Below are positions 38,547 through 47,200 of a stretch of DNA of 64,000 nucleotides, piece by piece (positions within the stretch are counted from its first letter, which is position 1; the number at the start of each line of letters is the position of its first letter). Made by a program: the position numbers and the translations under genes. The notes under the pieces are model-generated. The model saw only the letters and a list, made by a program, of their open reading frames with translations, was not told where the DNA came from and did no database searches. Source of the DNA: Balanoglossus misakiensis (Eukaryota; Hemichordata); contig CM082583.2 in NCBI GenBank assembly GCA_040954595.2, positions 5,332,001 through 5,396,000 on the forward strand, written 5' to 3'.

Positions 38547-40242
38547 CGTTTGAACACAACACAATGAAGCATTCTTTTCTTGATGTTGGTTATTTTCAGT
38601 TGTCTTGTTTGTTTGTTTCTGTTTCGTCATTATTACAATGTGGATATTGTGAACACCACTGTGCAGGGGACAGAGATTGCCTTGCACACTGTGTACGACA
38701 AAACCCAAGCTCAGAGTTGCAGTCTTGCATTTTCACAGTTTTGTGTTCATTTTTGTGCGCAAAATAATAGCACCCCCCTCATTCCAAGGCCATGCCTACA
38801 TACGGAGAGTAAGACGGCAAACAGTTCTCTCGGAGTAGTCCTATGTGGTTAGCATGGCAACTGAGTGTCATTTCGAACAAAATTTACCAAAATGAAACGA
38901 AAAGCAGGCAACTCCGCGTCCATCTATTACCCCCTTGCACTGCATTAAATTGAGATGTTCTCAAAAGGTTTCTGTGTTAGTTTTGGCTGAACTATTTACA
39001 TCTTAGGGGTGGACTGGACAGCCCACTACAGTGCACTATATATTGCAACAGTGAATCGTATCACGACATGTTTGCAATAGTCCACGTGATTCTAAATATT
39101 TTGTCCATGTTCTTGTATAGTAACATGTTTTCTAACATTTGAAATCGAAGCAACAGAAAGTTTTGGTGAAACTGATCAGAAAGATTGACATATTGTCACT
39201 ATTATTAATATATGTATATGATTGCTTTACTGTTGCCATGGCAACTTGCATTTTGATTCTCACTGGATGGTTTTCATTTCAAATCCAGAACGTCTTCTGT
39301 TCGTAAAAACAATATCCAGCTCGTCTGTCTTTTTTGCTGTATCATACTTTGAAACTGAAGATGTTTAATTTTTTATCGTCCATCTTGAGTATTAAGAGAA
39401 AATTCCTTTTCTGCAGATTTTTTTCCTCTGGTTTTTATTTCTGAGATTACCGCTGTACAGAAAAAAAGTGGGGAATGGGAACTGGTGTAGTCTTGTACAT
39501 GTATCTGAATCACTGTCTTATTTTGAATCGTTTTATGTTGTGTAAAAGAGGAGTTTGAAAAGACGGGAAGATGATACGCAGAAACAGAGGGTTGGGGGAG
39601 GGGGGAGGCTACCGTGTCCAGCAGAATTTTGAAAAGAGAAAAACTTGTAGATAGAACATGTTCAAATAAAAAACAACTGTGCTTTCATGGCTGTTGTTGT
39701 TCTCTTTAATTTCAAGAGTCCCCATCAGCTTTCTATCTTGCAAATTACGGCAGTCCAAACAAGCCTTTAGGTGGCTGCAGTTTTTTTCCAATATGCATTT
39801 TAGCACCAATCTCTCCACCTGGTTTAGGGTCACCCCCTTGTGCAACATCCCTGTGGTTGATGGACCCATGGAGGGAAATAGGGGTAAAGTGCCCAAAATG
39901 AGTCTTGTCTATATACTATTGAATGGATTGAGTGCAGCTCCAACTTTGAAAGTGTATTTGTAGTTCGCAGTGGATGCCATGCTCTGTACGACCTCAGAGA
40001 AATCACCAGTGATTATACATTTTCACAGGTTTGGAGGTGAAGACATGGTTTTAACTACTTCCTGTTCATTCCCTATATGGCCATAGAGGGCTCAGCTCTC
40101 TACAAGAGTACCACATGCCACATGCAACTGAACTCTGCGCTATACACATGATACACTACATTGTAGAACTTTGTCCAACAATAACCAGTTGCAATGAGAG
40201 CAGTAAGAACACACACATAGCATACCATTTTGATTTTATAAT

Positions 40243-40248
40243 TTTATT
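40243..40248 (-). terminator. PCLAF poly(A) signal candidate
   Basis: Minus-strand AATAAA (TTTATT on plus) about 1.5 kb after the PCLAF stop, implying a 3'UTR over about 40225-41744. I saw no closer canonical signal. Confidence 0.5.
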
Positions 40249-41744
40249 GATAAAGGCTGTTGTTTACTTTAACTGTTGACAAAACACACTAAATTATATT
40301 CTAAAAAATCCTGTATAAAATAAATTCTGACAGCACAAATGATATATTCTCACGACTGAAAATGTCAAAATCCCATCAACATTTCTTGTTTATGTTAGAA
40401 CTTACATCTACAAAAGCAAGTTGGCAAACCATACGAGAAAGAAAAATCATTATGTTAGAATTTTGTGACCAATGACAACTTCAGAATTAGTCAAAATAAA
40501 GTGGTTAAAAACACAAGACTTTACATGGCAGTGCAAATATTATTTAGGTGAGTCTGTTCTCAGAGTCCGACAGTATGGTGATGGCAGTGACGAGCTTTCT
40601 TGTAAAAAACCATAAAGTCTTGTTCTGAGAACAGGCTTCATTGATGGAAATGTTCACCTTCAGATAAAATGAAGTAAATTGCATTGTAAGACTTCTCAAA
40701 TTAAATTTTTGACAAAATGGCAGTGGAAATAGTCCTCTATCACGAACAAATCGAATTTCAATCAACTATGTTTGCAGCAAAGGTTTCACAAAACAGCAAG
40801 AGTGTCCAATTAGACTATTTTACGTTTGTTTAGAGTTGGAAATCTCAAACGGTGATGAAAACGGTACTATTTAAAGAGGAAGCAACGAAACCGTTAGAAA
40901 TCAAAATGCTCTGTCGTGTAAATCAGCCATGGAAATCTCTCACACTGGAATAAAAAAAAAATCAGCTGCATTCTTTTTTAAAGACACATTCAAAGATAAA
41001 TTAAATCTACGAACACTCCTGACAGTAGTATTTACATAGCTGGGATTTGAAAAACCATAGAAAAAAATTGTTGTAAAATGTCAAAGGCAAGGAAGGGACA
41101 CAGGCACCTTATAAAGTACTTTGAAGTGATTCACAATTAATCTGGCAAGAGATAGACCTTGATGACTGACATGCGTGGGGGAGAGGGGTCTTTTCCAGTT
41201 TCATCAACAAAACAGCTATGAACAATGTCAAGTGACAAAGAGGAAATAGCCACTTGCATGGTCTCATCTTGATGAGGAGGATCCCACACTTAAACTTTAA
41301 CCAGCTGAGTTTCAATTTGAATTCTAGATCGCCTTGAATATTGTTCCCGCCTGCCCTTCAACATCTCACATTTTGAAAAACAGGATGTGTTGCTTTCTAT
41401 TGCTTCGCATTTCACGTTGAAAACACCCTTTCAAAAAAGGTCTTCAAGACTTACTTGGCAGTGTTGCTTGTTGGTGGGGAAAATATGCTTTTTAAAAGCG
41501 CACAATAAGAGTGTGTTAAACTTCGTGTACGTAAAGTGGCTTAACAAAGTATGTACATGTTTGTATGGGTACGCATCTCATGCAAAACTAACGGGCGTTG
41601 CACTTGAGCATTCTCTGATATTGCTAAATTAATAACTGAACGTCTTTTCTGCAAATAATTTTACAAGCAGTGTAATTACTATTAGACAATATAACAGTAC
41701 TGAGAGACTGATAAAAGTGAAGTGCGGAAGATGTGAGATATTAT

Positions 41745-41859
41745 CTATTCGTCATCGTCTTCACTATCTGTTGCAGCATCTTCTTGGTGGAGTGTGGTAG
41801 TTTCTGTAGGAGTCGACGGCGAGCTACCTTCACACGCCGACGAGATTCCCTCTTTGCAA
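41745..41859 (-). CDS. PCLAF: PCLAF coding exon 4
   Basis: Encodes residues 98-134, Ser/Thr-rich and then acidic, ending DSEDDDE and TAG. It is placed by splice phase (AG|T) and a TTTCAG acceptor. The sequence itself is weakly conserved, although human PCLAF also ends in an acidic tail. Confidence 0.8.
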
Positions 41860-43352
41860 CTGAAACAAAGATAATTTGGTCGTTATCACATTTAAAGATT
41901 TGGTTTCATACTTTTGCTGATTTTAATACACCTGTATTGGCCAGGTCTGGTTGGAATGTACTGTGTGCAACTATTTTCATTTCCGATACACATACCTGTC
42001 ACTACTGGTACTACTTCCACTGCTGCATGCATATTCATTAGGCTCTGCATTCTCTTTATCCAGTTTCCTCTTACCACCGGGTGACATTATCACAAACTGA
42101 TTGATTCCTTTTTGCCACGACGGTGTTGGTCTCGGACAGACACTGTTGCCACCTGCATATTTGGCTTTTGCTCCTGTCGAGGGGGGAAATGGATTTATTT
42201 ATAATCAAATGTCAACTATATAGCATTAAATTTAACTGGCCACTCCACTGTTCAAAAAGAACTTTTTCTTGAATATGTTCTGACATACCTGCTTTTCCTG
42301 GTGATGTGAATGAAGCTGCTGATGGACTTGCTAAAACTTTCCTTGGAGCCTTGGCAGCTACGGCTAAAAAAAAAAACAGACACACACAGCAAAGTTTACA
42401 AGTATGCAAGGTTACCATGGAGATGGAAGTTACCAAGCACAGTACTGTACTGTACAACAATGTTTCCTTTCAGACTACTGCCTACTGGTTTTATGTTTTT
42501 CCTCTACTGTCTATGGTATTGATTGCATTCTTTTGACTGCAGTGAACTGTATGGACACTCAAAGGTCAAGTGGTGACCCTGGTCCAATTCATCACAACCA
42601 ATTTGTTTTGTGCATATGCATACAGTGATCAGATGTGTGCAAGTGTCGGGTGGGAAAGGTCACGAATGATGATCTGACCCAGGGACACATCGGAAAATTT
42701 GTGATTTTCTCACTGTTTGAGTAATCTTAAAACCCATATATTTTAACAAAACATGAAAAACTCTGATAGTGTTCCATGTACCAGGACTGGAGTGTTGCAG
42801 CTGATTTTGGCGCGCCTTTCGAGAGTTGCCTTTTCATACGCAAAAATCGCGAAAAACACTTCACACTTCAGAGAAATTTGACTCATATATGTTTTGAATC
42901 AGACTAGCCGAAAGGTGAGTTTACGAGTTTGAGTTTTAAAGGCATGGGTAGGTCGGAACACAGTCAACAGGGGCGTGCTTCATTTCAACGCAAGGCACGT
43001 ACACAAGAAGTTGCAGCTGCCGGTGTCATGCATCACATTATGTGACATTGTTTTCGGATTACACTCCCTTTAAAATGACTTCCAGCTGAGACCTGCGAGA
43101 GGTGTACCCGCCCATCCGTTGGAAGCATTTCGCAAAATTGTTCCAACGCGATTTTCACAGGAACGCTTGATTTTCTTTCAGCCAAACTGTGCCATGTCAT
43201 TCGTACACTTGTAATCGACATGACAGCCACAGTGTCAATGTTTATATTTTGGGGTCAATGTTGTTTGAAGACATTCGGCGCGAGAAAATATGGTTAAATG
43301 TGTTTGACACGTTACCTTTTCTTCCACATCCGTCAGCTTTGGTTCTCACCAT
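41745..43352 (-). CDS. PCLAF: PCLAF (PCNA-associated factor, PAF15/KIAA0101), complete gene of 4 exons
   Basis: Small intrinsically disordered nuclear protein that binds PCNA during DNA replication and repair. Minus-strand exons are 43316-43352, 42289-42363, 41996-42173 and 41745-41859, giving 405 nt and 134 aa (human 111). Matches to the family are the N-terminus MVRTKAD; the AVAAKAPRKVL block, whose Lys12 and Lys21 correspond to the two ubiquitinated lysines of human PCLAF; KYAGGNSVCPRPTPSWQKGI around the PIP box (Gln58-Val65); and a KEN box (77-79), the APC/C degron. The C-terminus is longer than in human and ends in an acidic DSEDDDE. PIP position 8 is Val instead of the usual aromatic. 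The gene is head to head with TRIP4 (802 bp between start codons), as in human. Exon 1 is only 12 codons, so the gene is easily missed. Confidence 0.95.
41996..42173 (-). CDS. PCLAF: PCLAF coding exon 3 (PIP box, KEN box)
   Basis: Encodes residues 39-96, including YAGGN, VCPRPTPSWQKGINQFV (PIP box) and LDKEN (KEN box), then a Ser-rich stretch. The acceptor is CGACAG and the donor GTATGT. Confidence 0.95.
42289..42363 (-). CDS. PCLAF: PCLAF coding exon 2
   Basis: Encodes AVAAKAPRKVL and then a Ser/Ala-rich linker ending SPGKA (residues 13-37). It contains the conserved ubiquitin-acceptor-type lysine Lys21 and an RKVL (RxxL) sequence. The acceptor is TTTTAG and the donor GTATGT. Confidence 0.93.
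43316..43352 (-). CDS. PCLAF: PCLAF coding exon 1
   Basis: Twelve codons, MVRTKADGCGRK, plus one base; donor GTAAC. The first seven residues are identical to human PCLAF as I remember it, which fixes the start. Confidence 0.92.
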
Positions 43353-44154
43353 CTTGATGCTATATTCCCTATTGGATGACAAAAACGTAAACCTGATATT
43401 TACAGCCGAAAATGCCAACACGATTAATGCCTACCCTGTACTGTGGACGTGAACACACACGCTGATGAACCGAACTACGCGCGCTTTTCGTCAATTGGCC
43501 GGAAATCCCTCAAGAATTCGGATGGTTTTATTGATCTTAGAGGGGGGTCCCTCTTAGGGGTCCCTGCAATTTATTGTGCAATTATTTTCTAAGTAATAAT
43601 ATAGCTATTTTTGAATTATTGCTGAAAACATATAAGGAATTATAGTTACTTTTTGCAAAAGTGTGGATGTTCCTTGTAAAATATACCAATTTTTAATGGC
43701 TATAATAATTCATGCTCGTCCACCCCTACATTTAATATGATCGCGTCAGAAGAACTTTGACCTGGAATGAGACATTTCTGTAAAATTGCATATAACGTGT
43801 AAATTCGGGACGAGAATACTATAAAGTGGAGTGTTTTTAAATTCATAGGGTTATGCAATCGTGGTCAAGTGTTTGCAATATCTATTCTTCGTTAGTCTTC
43901 GTACATCTCCGCACATACGTCATTGCAACCGTTACTTCCGGTTTATCCATTGTACATTTCCGGTGTTTCAATATTGTGCAATATTTCCCTATTTTACCGA
44001 GTGTACGACTGTATAAATGGCTTGACTCAGTTTTGCAACCCACACCCATCACATACGGCGACGCGTTTGTGAGATTTTCTTGTGTTGTGTCTCCTGAACC
44101 TTGAAAAAATCGACGTGGCAGAATATTGCCAGACTGAGTCACATCTTGAAGAAA
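43353..44154. promoter_or_regulatory. Head-to-head PCLAF/TRIP4 promoter region
   Basis: This 802 bp gap separates two divergent start codons. It includes two minus-strand CCAAT boxes (ATTGG at 43371-43375 and 43494-43498), an ETS site (43934-43942), a second TTTCCGG (43957-43963) and an ACGCGT box (44061-44066). CCAAT boxes are typical of cell-cycle genes such as PCLAF; ETS sites are typical of housekeeping genes such as TRIP4. I see no TATA box in a convincing position. Confidence 0.7.
43934..43942 (+). promoter_or_regulatory. ETS-family site (ACTTCCGGT)
   Basis: An exact ETS/GABPA-type match about 215 bp upstream of the TRIP4 start codon, with a second TTTCCGG 15 bp further on. Confidence 0.45.
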
Positions 44155-44246
44155 ATGTCTTCTGCTACTGCCCCGAATCTCGTAAAATGGTGCTGCGACG
44201 AGTTGAGCAAACTTCTGGCAGTTCAGACGCCGGACGACATTGTAAG
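44155..44246 (+). CDS. TRIP4: TRIP4 coding exon 1
   Basis: Encodes residues 1-30 (MSSATAPNLVKWCCDELSKL and on to DDIV) plus two bases. The VKWCCDELSKLL stretch parallels human VHWCTQQLRKTFG, which supports the start. Donor GTACGT. Confidence 0.88.
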
Positions 44247-47200
44247 GTACGTTGACACAACATTTCCAGCATAATGTGTTTTGAGTGTACTGTCTCCGTC
44301 AGTTGTATGTACTTAGAATTGTATATCCGAATACGGTAGCGAAAGCAGGAAGTACGAAATGTACATATCTGAAAGTGAAACCGAAATCTCTGTCTGTTGA
44401 TGAGTGAAGACATCAATAACAAGACTGTGACCAGGAGAATGCGAGTTTGACATTCATTCATTCATATTCATTCATTCATTCATTCATTCATTCATTCATT
44501 CATTCATTCATTCATTCATTCATTCATTCATTCATTCATTCATTCATTCATAGCATTGTTTGAAGTATTCTTACATTCAGCCTATTCACATCTGTGGTAT
44601 CAATTCATTCATTCTTGTTCACGATATCAGAGAATTTCCAGCAGGGATTTTCATTGTTGCAGTGTATTGTCATGCAAGTAGAATTTTGGGGCTAAAAACA
44701 ATCTTTTTCCCCCATTTTATACTTGAAACTAGATATTTTCTAGAAATTGATGATGCTACTGACCTGGAAGATTACATGCTGGATATTTTAGATGGTACAA
44801 ACCCCAAACATAGAAACTTTATCGATGAACTTCTGCGGAGAACTAAAAATGTACGAAGACAACCAGCTGTACCTGAAAATGTGCAAGTGTACAGAAAGAC
44901 AGGCGATGATCATTCACACACAGGTGAAAGAACAAAATCAAAGAAAACGAAAAATAAACCAGAGAAGCAAAAAATTGATCTGATGAAGATGCCTGTGTCA
45001 AGAATGCCAGGGGACCCACCTGTCAAGGTTAGTGCTCATTAAGAATGTTTTAATTAATGCCTGTTAATTGGTTCATTCATCTTTGCGTACTATGTGGGCC
45101 ATTGCTACTGCCACTGAGAAAAAAACTTGCAGGTAAATACAGTGAAGTACATTTCTGAGTGTCTCACTTTGCTAATTTTCAGAATTTACAATTGATGTGT
45201 TCAGACTGTTCATAGTTGCAGTTTTGTTGGCCACAAAATATATGCCTTTTGTCAGTGAAACCAGAGTTGACAATGACAAGTAACAAATTGCATGATATTG
45301 TCATCAGGATGAAGATTATCTTGGGAGTGCTGCTCCAGCCAGTCAGCCAGCGCCAGCCCAGCAAACCGTCACGAAGAAGAAACAAAAGTACCTTCCCTTG
45401 TACTCTCAAGAGGGCCAGGCCAAAAGCACTGTCCACATTCCAGGAAGGCATCCGTGTGAGTGCCAGGCACAGAAGCATGGACTGGTGAACAATTGCCTGA
45501 AGTGTGGGAGGGTTGTGTGCAATCAGGAGGGGTCAGGCCCATGCTTCTTCTGTGGTGCATTGGTATGTACTGTGCTGCCTTTTCTTCAGTTCTGAGAAAG
45601 AAGTACTTTACGTATGATGTCAAATCATCCCATTTTCATGAATATACTGAAATCACAGACTTCGATTCAACTCAGATATTCTCCTGCCCCCCCCCCCCCC
45701 CTCTCCAGGTATGCACACCTGAAGAGCAAGAAGTACTGGCCAGAAATTCTCACAAGAGTGAAAAGCTTCTGAAGAAACTGATGGGTGACCACCTCATCAG
45801 TGACAAGTATGGTGCCTCGGTCCAGGCAGAGTCGGCCAAAATGAAGGAGAATTTTCACCTGGCTGTACAACACAAGGACAAACTCATAGAGTATGACAGA
45901 AACAGGTATAATGGAAGAATGACGCTCTCAATCTCAAATTTTAATTTCTCACCTCTAAAGCATGTGTGTTATGAGTAAGTTGAAACCTGGGATTTTAACC
46001 CTTTCACCACCATTGTTTGGTCCACATCCATTGTTTTCTATGGTGAAGTTGGACCAGTATAGAGAGAAATGGTGTTGAGAGCGTTAAGTGAAGTAGCTAT
46101 GAATAATACTAAGTTTGTTTACAATTTTATCTGACAGGTAATAATTCCTACAGCCTCAGTTGAAACTCTGTTGGTTTCTTGAATTCTTCATGCATGATCA
46201 GAGACGTTCATGAGTCTGGTTGTATCTACCTGCGATCGCGCATACCCTGCTTAAGTTGATGCCTGATTTTTCTTGTTTAATTCCAGTGTGCGAAGGACCC
46301 AAGTGATAGATGATGAATCTGATTACTTTGCAACCGACTCAAATCGATGGTTATCCAAGAAGGAGAGAGAAAAGTTGAAGAAGCGAGAGGAGGAGCTGAG
46401 AGAACTTCGGCACGGATCGAGGAGGAACAGAAAAGTCACTTTGGACTTTGCTGGCAGACGAGTCCTGGAGGATGATGAAGCTGTTCATATGTATGACAGG
46501 TGACCAGTGTTTAAGGCATTGTTTGGTAGCTACAACCATAAAATCTGTGTTAGAAGATGATGCGTGGCTTAGGAAATTTCGGAGATTTCCCTTAGTCAAT
46601 TCTGTGGTATCCACATGCAGTGTTTAGTGGCCACTTTTGACAATTATAATTTATAGCGACACAAAGATTGCTTTGATTGAAAGTTTCCAAGCGAGGTTGT
46701 GAGGATTAGTTTGGATCTGACTTAATTAGAAATTTTGTGTTTGCAGTTATTTAATCACAGAATGGTTTAGACTTTTGTGTGTATTGTAAACCAAATTTGA
46801 AGTCTCAGTTTTTCAGTTAAATAGCTCACATTACATTCCTGTTTATCTTTCTGTCTGATAGGAATGATGCTGTGGTCCAAGCTGTTAATTTTGGAACTGA
46901 ATCCAGCCAAGCTGGGGAAAAGCCCCATCATGACAACGCTGAATTTACACTTATCAACCCCAGCATCTCACAGCATGCACCAAAGGTAAGATCCCTGTCT
47001 CATACCCTGTGCAGAAACTCTAATGTTTAATGTTGATTTTTTGTATATTTGAGCCCAGATGAAAATTACTCTTTTGAGTTGAACAGTTAATAAGAATTTT
47101 TTTCCATACAGTCGAACCTGTCTATAGTGGCCAGTCAAGGGTCTTTCCTAAACTGGCCTTTATAGACCAGTGGCTTTTATATAGAGGTTAATTAATGCAC

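Larger units (their letters stand above)
34720..40242 (+). other. CSNK1G 3'UTR and convergent intergenic DNA
   Basis: No coding exon was recognised between the CSNK1G stop and the PCLAF 3' end. Plus-strand AATAAA signals occur at 34984-34989, 36342-36347, 38541-38546 and 39665-39670. The one at 38541 is followed by TG-rich sequence, so a 3'UTR of about 3.8 kb is plausible, with 34984 as a short alternative. Which is used cannot be told from sequence. Confidence 0.6.

Noticed and set aside
44451-44551. Regular repeat array that might suggest a CRISPR
   Set aside because: It is a 4 bp microsatellite without spacers, in a eukaryotic intron.
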